Below, piece by piece: positions 12,455 to 26,408 of a stretch of 64,000 nucleotides of DNA. The position numbers and the translations under genes were made by a program. The notes beneath the pieces were generated by a model that saw only the letters and a list, made by a program, of their open reading frames with translations, made no database searches and had not been told where the DNA came from. This DNA is from Stichopus chloronotus (lineage: Eukaryota; Echinodermata; Holothuroidea; Aspidochirotida; Stichopodidae), in NCBI GenBank assembly GCA_021234535.1, contig CM037850.1, positions 20,448,446 to 20,512,445 of the forward strand, in the 5' to 3' direction. Each line of letters starts with the position of its first letter. Position 1 is the first letter of the stretch.

Positions 12455-12683
12455 CAGTACCCCGTAACTGGCGCACTTAAGGAATACATCGCCGATATTT
12501 TAAATGTCACAAATGAGCCATTATTTAGAAGAAACGTACCTGAAATGGGTTGATAATCGTAAAATACGTAATTGTGGTAAGATTCAAGAAGGTTAGGCTC
12601 ACTTCAGTAACGTTGCCACGGTGAAAGCGAGTAATTTTTGAAGGAAGCGCCAATTTCGGGGGAGCGCCAACTACGGGGTACTG
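12455..12683. mobile_element. MITE with 20-bp inverted termini, flanked by TATA
   Basis: CAGTACCCCGTAACTGGCGC at 12455-12474 is inverted at 12664-12683 with 18 of 20 matches. The sequence tata flanks both ends, a possible target duplication although the flanks are TA-rich. The interior (229 bases total) has no ORF. Family not assigned. Confidence 0.7.
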
Positions 12684-13539
12684 TATATACAGTTTTTTTT
12701 AATATTTCTTTTTCTTCTGCAATAGATTACTCACTTATGCCTTAACAGAATTATTTTTTCCTGTACCTAACGGGATTGTACTTAGTAGTATGAGTGATTG
12801 GATCTCTGATCTCTTTAGGTCTATAGAGAAGGCCTACATATAATGTGTAGGGGGCTAGCCTATAGGCTATGCCATGCAGAGCGCTTACCTAACAACAAAA
12901 GGATGAGTAATCAAGCTAACTAGCCATTTTTTTAACAGAAAAAACCACAGTATGTGTTATCCCAGCATAAATACACTGATTTCCCGGCTGACACTGCTTG
13001 CTTGCGCTTCTGCAAATGTGGCCCAGACTACCTTAAGCTTGCCTACAGTGTCTAACAATAGGAATAAGCAAATCGTACACTCGTTACCGTAGCAGCCCGC
13101 ACTTATCCGGTCGTACGGTCACTTGTACTGCTTTCAGTTTGCGGTACTTCACGTTAGGATAGAAGCTCGCAGTCTAAGTTAAGTTTGCCTGCAACGAGTT
13201 TCTAGCTCACACAAACTTGGTTTAGAAATAAATCTAGTACAAATAAAGCGTACAATCATCATGTCTTCAGGTTATTTATCATTTTATTACACTGAGGACT
13301 AGAAATAGCATACCAATGGCTGTGAGGAGAGGGCAGAGAAGAGTACAATCGCTTCATGATTGTTTACGTCGAGACGTTTTCGAATTACAAGTCACATGTG
13401 CAGCATGAACAGAACATTGAAGCTTACTAAGCTAAAGCTGAAATGCTAACGCACGAGTTGATATAATTATGGCAGGCCCAGTTGGCTATCATTTTAACAA
13501 TAGCGCGTAGCACAGATAAACAAAAACAATTTCGTTACC

Positions 13540-13612
13540 CTGGTGATACTGAGTCCAGGTAACACATGGGCTCCATGTAGTTGAATTCATATGGGGCCCA
13601 TATGATTTTGCA
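13540..13612. repeat. CCCATATGGG-type dispersed repeat
   Basis: Contains gtccaggtaacacatgggct and tatggggcccatatgat. May be the inverted far end of an element that starts near 12,205. Confidence 0.45.
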
Positions 13613-14164
13613 CTTACGATCAGCCATGTTCCCTAGCTAGTTTTCGTTCAAAGATTTTTTTTTCAACATAGAAAAACGTGCATCGACAGGGAAAAATGTT
13701 TTTTTTTCAAAGCTTTTTATTAAGCGAAAAATCGAATTCATCGAAAAACCCTCAATTTCATTCATGTTGAGAATAAAAAAAGACTGAGGAGGACGGAGAT
13801 ATTTGCCTCTTCCTACATACCGTGTAAGAGTGCATTTTAGATGTAATAACTGAAATTACCTTCCGAGTCAGTTTAATGATGCTTGCTAGTATATAAATAC
13901 TGGCTGATAGGAACTGCATACACACGACTACCACGAGTGGATCCATGCAGGATTGTGAGACAGAAGGGGAAGGGGGGCATACACCTTCGGTCAAAGGGGG
14001 TTGGAGTTTGAATTGTAGATTTAAGGAGGATATTTTCCATATATCTATTTGGTCATTTCTATCAAATTCAATCATTTCTGTAGAAAATCGTTGATTGGAT
14101 AGAGTTCTATAGAGCTCTACATTTCTATAGAAGTCTATAGAAAACTTTTGTATGGGAATGCTCA

Positions 14165-14790
14165 GTGCGTAGGAGCCTTTGCTCGCGTTACTGGTTGGAG
14201 TTAGTCAAGCATTACAACTGCTTTTGAAAAAAAAAATAAAGTAATTGCACAATGGCAGAGAGGCCAAAAGAAGATTAATTATTACATTATGTACAATGTT
14301 TTCAAAATTTTAGTACACATCCACTTAATGTTGTACTGCAAGTTAAAGGTCATAGGCAAAACAGTAAAAAGCCAGTTTAAACTGCGGTATTTTAGGCTAA
14401 CTCCGTCTAATTAAACGAGATGTTATGAATCGACTGAGTCGACGCACTTCGTTTGTTGAACTGTGGTTTATCGTGGATTTTGCTGAATTTACACTTTCTC
14501 GCCTTATTCAAGAGTGTACGCCCGTGTGTGGTATTTGGTAAGAGAAACCTAACATTTTGTAAAACCTAAAATATTACCAAGTGCATAAATCGCGAACGTT
14601 TTTACATTGAAACTTGTGTAAGTATACAGTGTGAAATATGTAGATGATAGCAGTGAAATGCTCCATGCAGTACAGAAAGTAGAGTGCTAGTGCTCTCGAC
14701 TGTATTGAATCAACTGTAAATAATTGTGTTGGGAAGTTCATGTTTTGAGTTTTGTTAGAGGATATTTGGGTTCCTCACGATTACAGAAAC
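14165..14790 (+). repeat. Dispersed repeat R1, right part, copy 1
   Basis: Aligns with 50,765-51,427: shared gtcaagca...caa.tgcttttgaaa, gaactgtggttta, gaatttacactttctcgc and tatttggtaagagaaac. In copy 1 about 2.4 kb separates the left and right parts; in the second copy they are nearly adjacent. Confidence 0.65.
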
Positions 14791-15889
14791 ATGTAAAGAA
14801 TTATTCGGAGTCAGAATACGTGAGATTACACCGTCACCCTGTACACATTGCTTAAATTGTTTCAAATCCTCCCACCATCAATCGTTAACTTGTTTAGGGT
14901 GCTAGTGCGCTCGTCGTCTGGGCTATGAGTAAATCAGCCACGTCCGTGGTGACCCGTGCCCTATCCAACCCTCTCAATCGCTCCGGCGCAATCGATGTAA
15001 CCGTCCCAGAAAGCAGAAACCCTCACGTCCTTCTCATCTTATTTAATTCTTTCACATCCAACCATTTCATAGAAACGACTTAAGACCGCGTTGGTAGGTT
15101 AACTTGGATTGATATTGGTGCATTGTAAACGGTCAAAGTAGGCATAGGCGCAGGAAAGGGGTGGGGGGGGTGTCAGGTTCAAGATGGGGGGAAATAAATA
15201 TTTAGAAGCATTTTTAAGAGCTCAAATATGCTAATACTCTTTAGTGAGCTTCTAGGAGCTTTGTCCTCTTCAACGCCTCCCTAAATTTTGTCGCTAAATT
15301 CAACAGGGCTCTATATACCACATGCCAAATCCTTTGCTTCCAAATCCTTTGAGAGCATAAATGTGCTTCTTTATCTAACGTTTGCCCCCTACTCCAAATC
15401 ACGTTACTATACGCCACTAAAAGATTGGTCAAACTATTTTCATGCATTTATGTTATCCATGGCGTAACTGATTGTCACCAGCAATTATCAATCAATGTCA
15501 CGTAAAAGAATGGTCATCAGATCAACCCCTAGTCCAAAACAAATTTGAAGAGGACAGGTAATTAAGGACTGCTGCAAGCAATATTCAGTGAGACAAAGTT
15601 TCTGTTGTCCTTGCAACAATAGGTCTTTTGGGGGAAATTGTATACATTCTCACGTAACTATTCGCCTTTGCTCGCGTGACGGCGTTACTTCCTTTTCAGA
15701 CAACCTTGTGCACTTTTTTTACATAATAATGGTGTGTTTTGTGCCCTGTAACAATAAACAGTGAAGAATGAAGTTTATCAAATACTTAAAAATATCATAC
15801 GTTCGTCTTCGACCAGTGAAACTTCTAATACTTGGATATCAATACTTAATTCGGACAGGGTTAACTTCACCGGCTTTTCGGCAAGGAAA
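14791..15889. other. Intergenic and 5' flank of gene B
   Basis: No exon or named repeat seen. A G-run lies near 15,165. The region immediately before the ATG is AT-rich without a convincing TATA box; the transcription start cannot be placed. Confidence 0.4.
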
Positions 15890-15974
15890 ATGACTGGAAT
15901 TCGAGCTAACTTTGATTTATTGGTTATTTTTTCTGTGATACAAAGAGTGAGTATCGTTTTTGGAGATATCACGG
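15890..15974 (+). CDS. Gene B exon 1, signal peptide
   Basis: ATG at 15890 opens a basic-then-hydrophobic leader (LLVIFSVI core, ending near SIVFG) and a consensus gtaagt donor closes the exon in phase 1. The context gcaaggaaaATG is nearly repeated at the gene D start (34501), which supports this start. No in-frame ATG lies between it and the upstream region I read. Confidence 0.75.
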
Positions 15975-18900
15975 GTAAGTCATTTCATTACATGTAGTAC
16001 ATTATACTAACGTCACTGTCTTAGACTTCTATCAGAATTAAGAACATGGTGGATACTCTAGTGTCAGTTCCCTTTTCGACCTCATCCAAATAGAGTTTGA
16101 ATGTATTTTGGGACCAATTACAAAATGTTGTTTTTTACAATAAAACCAAAGTGACGTTGTTTGTGGAATCACATTTAAAATAAGATTCTGTTTTATCATT
16201 TTTTTTCGATTTCCGGTCTGATCCCTGATAGTAAAATTTGGTACGTCCCATAAAGGGCCTCAGGCGGCCACGCCGTCAGCAACGACGTGGGTTGGTTAAG
16301 AACCCCTGATGTATTAGGCACGATTTTGTTCAGCCAGCGGACCTCCGTCTGCCACTTGGCAACCGACGGTCCGCCAGATATTGCTGGCTGGTATGAGAAA
16401 TGTGCACACATTTCTCAGCTTTCACAACGTCGTAAATGTTGTCAACATCTTGTAAAATGTTTCAATTTGTTGTTCTTTGCTCATTACATTCACTGGGCAT
16501 TCTCTTCTTGGTTTGGTTTCCCTTTTAGTTGTTGAGTTGGATCAATCACCCGGTGAGTTTATGTCTGATGGATACCCGGATAGCGCAGGTGGGTTAAAAG
16601 CATGGAGAATTATGGTTGATGAAGGGTTCAGAATACATCTACAATTCTTAGATTTTGCACTGACTGAGAGCGTCGCATGTGTCTTGGACTATGTTCAGGT
16701 GAGCAATGTTGGATTATGATCTCATTGTTATCTGAACAAGGTTATTTCAACATATACCTTCAGGATGTATCTTCATACAGATCAATCTAAAGAAACTGAA
16801 AGTATTGGAATGAATAATGCAAGTTTCATTTCAAACACAGGTGATATTAAAATATTTTTTGAATGCTAGGAAAGGTCATGGTTTTATTGCAGTCCATCTG
16901 AGAATTGACAATTTTACATGACAGCATTAATCGTTTCAATCAATACCAGCAGGTTCTCATGTAACTTTCTAACATGGGCCCCTTATGGGCCCCATATCAA
17001 TGCACATGACAACCTTTATAGGGCTCATATGTCTTTGCAGATCTGTAAGGTGTATCTTTCTGTGTAAGGTGAGTGCATTGGGTGTTATACGTGTTCGGGA
17101 TCTTGTACTTCCTTCTTTTTCCTCCTTTTGTTTGTGTTCTTATTCTTTTTTCTGGGTGAAATTATCTCGTATTTTTTTAAAGTATGAGGGTAAATCGACA
17201 CCAGATTCCCTTGTTCAAACAGCATCACCTTTCACAAGCTTTGCTTCCCTGTTGAAACTGGTTCAGCAAATGCTTTAAATACACGTCCTGCTATTCCACA
17301 TAAATAAACGATATTCTTGTTTCATAGAAGCAATATTTCCTAAAAGTACACGTAAATTTATCAAAAGAAAACGTATCAACACAGTAAGAGGTAGGACAGT
17401 GTCGCACCATCACACTTTAAACACCTCTGTTGGTTTGTTTATTTTGATTACAAAGGTGATTGCAATGATCCGTGCAGCCATCACTGCCTGTATATGCGTG
17501 TGACATGTACGTGTGTGTGTGGGTGTGTGTGTGACCCCCTACGTACATTGTAAATACGATATCTCAGAGAGGGACGGTTAGACAAACCAGCTACTGTATA
17601 CTCAGGTGCATATCACATTAAGTACAAGTTTTGTTTTGGTGAAATTCGCTGTCATCTGTATAAATTGAAGTATTATAACCGTTGTAGACACGATATCTCC
17701 AAAGTAAAAGCTTTAAGAAGTAGCACAATGTTGGTATCAAAACCCTTCAATGAACTGACCATGTAGAAAATTAATATTTTTGCAAGATATCAATTTCTCT
17801 ATTAATCTGTCAAGTCATGTTTCGAAAGCACGGTGAAGTTATAACCTGTTTTAAACCAATATCTAGTTGAAAACGGCGCGTTTAGACAATATATGTGCTG
17901 TCACACTGGCCCATTTACTTAAATATTTGCCATTTGAATGTCTTTAGAATCTTGAAAAATAACATGACGATACTTTAAAGAGATTGATAAATAAATCAAA
18001 TTTACCACAAACATTTCTTGCAAGGATTCTTAGCGCTTATATTTTTTGTTGGAGAATTCAGGCAACTAAATGACCAAAGAAGCCTTTATTATCCATGACG
18101 CATTACCGTGAGTTGCATACTGTCAGTAGATTTGAAATTCCTGCTGTGGTATTGTTTTTCATGAATGGAGCACTTCACTTGTCAATAAAATATTTCATTT
18201 AAGTAAGTCAATCATTGGGCTCTTGCAGTGAATTGCACGAGACCAGTTTCTCCATGGCTATGTCATGGCTATAGTGTGTAATCTTTTGATCATTGGGGAC
18301 CCAGATAAAACGAAACACAGCGCATTTATTTTATATATTTTTGTTTACCTTGATCATGTAGTGGACGTAATGTGAGCGATGAATAGACCTTTACACCGTA
18401 TGTATTCTTTTAAATCTAAACCCACGTACAGTTTAAAATTTACTCTGAGCACAGGTAGGTGATGTAACCTTCACTGCAACATCGTATTGCTATTAGCTTG
18501 TCAACACATTCATTTCTAGTCAAGACATTTACAGTATTCATTCTTCTTAGTATTCCTACATAAAATTATTATGGCATACCCTGTCACTGCGCTACCCTTA
18601 TGCACAACCCTGTTCACACCACCATAGTTACATGATCTGCTTGTTTCAGGCATTTTTCACAATTGTCAAATGGGAACTTAAGCATCGCTATGCAAAACAC
18701 TTTATCTTGGTTCATGTGATGTGAACTTAATTTGTATTCAGTCACACATAATCATACAGAATGTCTGTTAACTGAACAAAGACAAATCATTAACATGAAA
18801 AAGAAGGGTGGCTGTTCAGTGATTAATCCAGGCTGATTAAAGTTTCTAACATTTGCTAAGAAAAATTTTCATTAGTGCAGGAAAGCGATGATGAAATGAA

Positions 18901-21900
18901 CGAATTATTGAACGAGAACTTAGATAAGACAGATCTGTAATACAAACACTGCTTACATTAATGTTACAATAAGTCAGCTCTTTGCGGAATAAACACTGCG
19001 GTTTACATATTACAATATCAGGTCTTAGGAAGACTGAAACCTGGGCAGCATATTTACTGTAACATTTGTACTCAGCACTGTGCGTAAACACTGCTTTCTG
19101 AAGACTGCTTCAAGCATGATGGTAATTAACCACCTAAGAGAGCTAACTGTTACAATAACCTCTGATAATTTTCGGTGCTTTGTAAAAATTATATATAATT
19201 ATAATTGCTATATTCTAAACCTTGCTGTCATTCTAGATCAATCACACCTACAGTTAGTTTTCCCATTCCTCCGCAGTAGTTACAATTTCTGTAGGTTACC
19301 ATGCTAAGGCGTTAAGGCTTCATGCCCGAAGTAGCTAGCCTAAGGCACACAAATTACATTAGCATGCACATTGTACAACCATTATCTTAAGCGAACAGAC
19401 TGTCAAGACATTCATATATTCGAATGTCAAATTGTTTGAAATGTCCAGATAATAAATGAAATTTTATCCTTATCACATGTTGTGTATGTCATCATTACTT
19501 CACTCAGAGAATTATTTACTTAAATTATGTAAAATAAGAACTCCATAAATTTTATGTAAAATTAATGTAAGCAGTATTTGTAAATTTTACATAATTTTGG
19601 TAACTTTTACTACTTTTAAGTAAAACTGTTATATCATAATGTAAGACTTACATTAACTGTGTGTAAAATTTTACCAAAAAGTTATGGAGTTCTTATTTTA
19701 CTTTACGTTTTTAGGTGAAGTAACCTTACTTTTGATGCTTCTATCAAAAGTAAGGTTACTTCACCTAAAAGGTGGAAATGCTTCTCAGAAGAACATGCAT
19801 AAGACGTGTATACCTCAGGGCATAACCTAAAGAATTCTCACCAGTTTCTTGGTCGTACTGTTGCGTTAGATAGTGAACCAGCGCCCACCCCCACTTTCAC
19901 TTAATATACATTCTCTCTCATTTCTTTCATTGGCTCCTACTAGGGTTGATCTCAATGGAGTAAACCTAACTCCATAGAGCTTTTGAAAATATAGCTCAAT
20001 GGAAGTATGCTTACCCCACAAGCATGGCAAACTAAGATTACTACTCTGCTACTTCTGGTGAACACAGAAGAGCAACCACGACTGTCGTAGTTTCTGAAAA
20101 ACAAAATGTCCCTGAAAAAGAAGGGGACCTGACCACCTCTTTGCCAGTTGTATTCGGAGTGTAGTGGGGGGTCCAGACCCTTTCGACTCCTCTCCTCTAT
20201 CCTCATTTGTTAGGTATATGAATGTTTCTGATTTTAATACGTAATGGAATATCAAGTGGTAAACTTTGATTGCCAGTGAACTTTCCCATCCCTTTTTTGC
20301 GTAAAATCAATCATCATTTAGCCTTTAAAAACATTTTCTAAGTATCGCGAATAATGCGTTTTGTAGCCAATAGTCTAATTTTAATTTTAACAGCTTTACG
20401 ATGGACCAGAAAGTACGTACCCTGAAGTCGGCAAATGGTGCTGGGATGAATTTACCGAACTAGTGCCCACAAATTTCACTTCCTCTGAAAATTATTTTTT
20501 TCTGTTTTATCGGGGTCATCTGTTTTACACGAGAAGGGGATTCAAAGCAAGATACGTTGCTCTAGGTAAGTCTCTGCCATAACAATGCGTTCTGTCATGC
20601 CTGAATTGAATATGTCACAATTATAACTATTTAACTGAGACGATATTTGGTTACATATATTAAATAGTTTAAGTTAAATATATGACATAAGTGTTTGGGT
20701 TTGATATTGCGTTGTTCTGTAAAAAGTGGTTGGTATTGTATATCTTGTGAGCTCAGTCTGTTCCTGATAACTCCTCGCAACGGTAGTTACTATAGTTTAC
20801 GTTCATTGCTTATCCACGTACTTGTTCAAATGCACAGTGAGTAATAATTATATCCAAGTGGTATCTACAGACACGGTCCACAAAAGCAAATGACGTGTTT
20901 AGAGCGACATCAAGACGACGTCACATGAGCTCTCAATAATACGATCGATTCCAGATCGATGTAATGTATTAATAATATTGTAATAAAGGGACAATCCATA
21001 ATATTCTAAAATGTCACTGATGGTCAAATTACTACATTGTGGCACCCAACTTGGCCATCAGCAGTACTGTTTGTGTCTTGATAACTAATTTTCATGATTG
21101 CAATTGTTCAATAGTTTCTAAATATTAAGCTTCTAAAATTCCTTTTGGTTACTAGTAGTAGCTAAAAATTATTTTAGTTCATTAATATTCAAAATAACAT
21201 GAAGTCATGAAACGTCATACATAAAATATAAGAGGAAGAAGCACACATGTCAAGATACAATACAATTATTACAATTTAAATTGATACAATTAATTTTCGG
21301 GAAACAGTAGCCAGTTTTAAAGTTAGCAGAACCAGCAAGCGAGAGCACCGTACACTAAATTTGTTTTTCCCCCATTTCCTACGTGAAAACAAATGCTCGC
21401 TGGGGATAAGCCGGAGAACCGGGGTCACTTCATCTTGTGTTGACATAAACTTTTCAAAAAACTTTTTTTTCCAGTACTTTGATCCAGCGCTGCCGTCCCG
21501 ATCAACCCATATCACAGTCGGTGTTGATCTTTATTCCCATTAGAGTTTGATCCACCAAGCGAGATCAAGCTCTACCGTGCTCACTCAAATGTGGACACGG
21601 GTTCTGAGATGTTAGCACATGAATGTAATGATACAAATATGTTTTTTGTGTTTGTTTCTTTTATGACCTAAAAAATTCGGTATGGTAATTGAATGAAAAT
21701 TAGGACGTCACGTTTGGGTTGACGTAGCACATTAAGTAAGTCGAGTTGTACACTTTCTTATTCATACCATACTATATAGACATTAAGGAAGTGAAACTAC
21801 AAACGTCCGTGTGTTGTAACGTTGCGTTTACCACGTTTGTGTACACTTTGTGTTCATTTTACCGCAGGCAATGAATGGTTTATATCAGGTGGGTCTTTCA

Positions 21901-24900
21901 TGCAGAATTCTAAGAAAAAGAGGTGTTGCCTCCACCCCCCTGTTTAATGTTAAATCGACCCATACTAAAATACGTAAATAAATAATTGACAAAATCACAA
22001 TGTTCTCCATCTGTAGATATTGATGAATGTCAAACTGTGAACGGAGGTTGTGAGGTCATATCTACCACTTGTGAAAACACTGAAGGTTCCTTCCAGTGTC
22101 TCTGCAAGCCAGGGTTTACACACAGTGGATCTTCTACGGAATGTGAAGGTTTGTAAATTTAATAGGAAAATACTATAATGCTGCATTACATTTGTACCTG
22201 AAAACAATTGTTTTGTAAGCTGATAAGCACGTTGACCTTTCTGATTCCCAAATATCTACCCGGTGCTGTAAATATTCACATTGAGCATACTAGCATGTAG
22301 TTTTGAGTAAAACTGTATCACCATCACTGTGAGTACGTATGTAGATGTCCTTAAGCACAATTCAGCTATCTGCTCTTCAATATATGCTCTAAAAAGAAAT
22401 CAGATAATCCATTCGGTAAGTACATTTTGTACAGTTAGAGGACGAACTGCGCGAAAAGTGAGGAGGGTTTTCTTCGTCAATTTTCAGGAGGGTTCGCTCT
22501 AGCTAAAAGAGAAGTCGGGAACTTCTTGGACACAAAACGAAGTCTTTATCTATTGTACTTCATTGATAGTCATCTCTATATCTAATCGAAGCACGAGTAT
22601 ATGGATTTCCAAGCGCAAGGAAATATACTCTCTAAAAACGGAAAAGCTCTTTGTAACGAGACCCGTATTAATTAACAGCTCCTAGTAGCTAGCTAACGGC
22701 TATATTTCCAATATCCAGCACTCAGTATTCCGTCACGTGACTCTTTGGGTGTCTTATGTTTCCCAGAATCCTGCATTTCAGTAGAAGTAAAACAAATCTA
22801 ATTCTGTGCAACAGATGGAATGATGTGATTGGAAACCAATAATATTAATGTACACAAATACAAATATGGTTTTTGTGTTTGTTTCTTTTATGACATTGAA
22901 ATTCCGATATGGTAATTGAATGAAAATTAGGACGTCACGTTTGGGTTGACGTAGCACATTAAGTAAGTCTGAGTTGTACACTTTCTTATTCATACTATGC
23001 TATATAGACATTAAGGAAGTTAAGCTACAAACGTCAGTGTGTTGTAACGTTACGTTTACCACTTTTGTGTACACTTTGTGTTCATTTTACTTCATGCAAT
23101 GAATGGTTTATACCAGGTGGGTCTTTCATGCAGAATCTTAAGAAAAAGAGGTATTGCCTCCACCCCCTCCCCTGTTTAATGTTAAATCGACCCATACCAA
23201 AATACGTAAATAAATAATTGACAAAATCACAATGTTATCCATCTGTAGATATTGATGAATGTCAAACTGTGAACGGAGGTTGTGACGTCATATCTACCAC
23301 TTGTGAAAACACTGAAGGTTCCTTCCAGTGTCTCTGCAAGTCAGGGTTTACACACAGTGGATCTTCTACGGAGTGTGAAGGTTTGTAAATTTAAGAGGAA
23401 AATACCATAATGTTGCACTACTTTTGTACCTGAAAACAATTGTTTCGTATGCTGATAAGCACGAGGACGTTTCTGATTCCCCAGATATGTACGCTTTGCT
23501 GTAAATATTCACGTAGACCGTACTAGCATGTAGTTTTGAGTAAAACTGTATCACCATCACTGTGAGTACGTAAATGTGTTTAAACACAATTAAGCGTTCT
23601 GCTCTGCAAAATATGCTCTAAAAAGAAATCAGATAATCCATTCGGTAAGTACATTTTGTACAGTTAGAGGACGAAGTGCCAGAAAAGTGAGGAGGGCTTT
23701 CTTCGTCAATTTTCAGGAGGATTCGCTCTAGCTAAAAGAGAAGTCGGGAACTTCTTGGACACAAAACGAAGTATTTATCTATTGTACTTCATTGATAGTC
23801 ATCTCTATATCTAATCGAAGCACGAGTATATGGATTTCCAAGCGCAAGGAAGTATAACCTCTAAAAACGGAAAAGCTCTTTGTAACGAGACCCGTATTAA
23901 TTAACAGCTCCTAGCAGCTAGCTAACGGCTATATTTCCAATATCCAGCACTCAGTATTCCGTCACGTGACTCTTTGGGTGTCTTATGTTTCCCAGAATCC
24001 TACAATTCAGTAGAAGTAAAACAAATCTAATTCTGTGCAACAGATGGAATGATGTGATTGGAAACCAATGATATCAATATATGAATGATATTTTTAAGCT
24101 TTATACAGTTAGTGAAGTTACATTTTGTACAGTTAGAGGACGAAGTGCCCGAAAAGTGAGGAGGGTTTTCCTCGTCAATTTTCCGAAGGATTCGCTCTAG
24201 CTAGAAGTCTGGAACTTCTTGGACACAAATCGAAGTATTTATCTATTGTACTCTATTTATAGTCATATCTATATCTAATTGATTTCCAAGCGCAAGGAAG
24301 TGTACTCTCTAGAACGGAAATGCTCTTTGTAACGAAGTTAACGAAGTTAGAATATTGCGTTTATAGAGAATTACCTGAGATGCACACTGGTTCAAGTTTA
24401 CCCAATCGACAATGAGAGTTTTTGTTATTAGCACAAGTAGCGTTAACTGTATATTTAGATAGGTGAGTCAGGAAAGGTATGTAATGATATTGATTTAATA
24501 TGAAAACATGGTAAGATTGTAGATGCAGACAGGAGTATGACGAAACATATACAATATACGAAACATACGGAACACATACCAAACATATGGAGAAATTAAG
24601 CTACGATTTTTGATGTGTGTAGACTCATTTTTAATGACAGTCCATTAAGGGAAGTTACCCATTCTACTTACCAATAGATTTATTCTTTCCTGTCATTCTT
24701 CAGACATCAACGAATGCGGTATGGTACCAGCAAAATGTGATCCCATCACCACAATATGTGTCAACACGATTGGAGATTTCCGGTGCAATTGTCTAGCTGA
24801 TTTCGTAGTAGATCCATTGTCTAATACAAAATGCCGTCAGAAAGGTAGCGTTCCTGAAGTTAACATTTAAAAATTGAATTTTAAAACACATGACTAAATT

Positions 24901-26025
24901 AAGGATCAGAAATGGCGTTTTAACAATTTCGTAGGCAGGATCTACCAAAAGTGAAACTGATAGACGACAGCAATGTTGTATATTTAACAGACGTAAATCA
25001 CATTATAACGCATACAATATATTTAAATCGCTGCTCATCTTTTTTCAACATATCTATGCAGTCCTTTCACTAACACGTCATGTGACAATGGCATCAATGT
25101 ATATATTACATGCACTTCACGAAAATACTTTTGTGTACACTATCTTGCACCATGCTTGCTCTATTGGACATAATAAATGGACATAATGCATTACATTGGT
25201 TTAGGGTGTCCCTCTTTCTTCAGTGTTTTTGAAAGGCTTGTGCTTGTAAAATGTTTTTCATGGATATGCGTGTCTAAATATTGGCTGTTGTAACGTAGGT
25301 CAAAAGTGCAAAAGAAAAAAAAGCAAATGTCATGTTATTAAGTTGACATGTTTTGTTATATGACTACACGTTCTCAGTTAAGAAATGCATTTCTACCATG
25401 CCAGCGTCCTAAACGTCTTGAAAATTACTTATATTGTTCTTGGACTGTTTTGTTAGTAAATTCTAGTTTAATGTTGAAAATTAGGAAAATTATTTAGTAT
25501 TTCTGTTCCATGGTCTTTCGCAAATACGTTTAAATCTACCAAAAGCCATCTCAACACTTCATCTCAATTTTAATGCAATATAAGAACTATTCCTTCTCGA
25601 TACTATTCTGTTTTACACAGGCAGCGATTCAGCAAACCAAAGCACCGCAACAACTGACAGGACTGAAATTTCATCTGTTACGCCTACCCAATTCAAACGC
25701 TCTGTAACGACTGTTACCATATTTACTTACTTAAACACTGGAAAACAAGAAAATACAGGTAAATTTAAATACCACCCTTTTCATGGTAAGTATTATACTG
25801 AAGTAGAAGTTTGTCCTAAAACACCTACAGTATGTTAATTGATCTTATATTTTGCCTAAACTAGAACCTTGTAAATGGTGCAAATATTTTATATGAAATA
25901 TAAATATGTTAAATGTAAATGCAAGACAGTTTCAGTTACGAAAAGTGATATCATCATCGCTTTCATTCTCATCAGCATTTACAAAAAAAAAAAAAAAACA
26001 ATTATCTTGTATTATATGATATTGC

Positions 26026-26079
<54 letters not shown>

Positions 26080-26376
26080 TATATATATATATTATTATAT
26101 ATATCTCTATCTCTCTATAGCCTCTTCTCTATTCTCTCTATATCGCTCATATATAGCGCTCTCGATCTCTAGCATTCTCTATCCCTCTCTCGCATATATC
26201 TCGCTCTATAATCTCCGATATCTCGCTATACCGCTCTAGCGCTCTGTAGCTTATCGCTATCTCTCGCTATCTCTCTATAGCGATCTCTCTATCTCTATAT
26301 CTACTCTATCTATCTATCTCTATCTCTATCTCTATTCTATATCTATCTCTCTCTCATCCCTCTCTATCTCTCTCTC

Positions 26377-26408
<32 letters not shown>

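Larger units (their letters stand above)
16699..20393. other. Intron inside the CUB domain of gene B
   Basis: About 3.7 kb between the two CUB exons. Holds a CCCATATGGG-type repeat near 17,000, a (GT)n at about 17,511-17,532, the left boundary region of duplication copy B at 19,336, and the MITE and hairpin at 19,529-19,769. No further exon recognised. Confidence 0.55.
21635..24083 (+). repeat. Internal tandem duplication of the EGF exon (about 1.23 kb x2), copy B
   Basis: Counterpart of the 1,232-base tandem repeat of copy A, with EGF exons at 22017 and 23249 and a partial third flank near 24,120-24,310. Confidence 0.88.

Noticed and set aside
16200..16400. GC-rich stretch with partial inverted words before gene B exon 2
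   Set aside because: Inversion is short and imperfect; no element ends or coding motif could be established.
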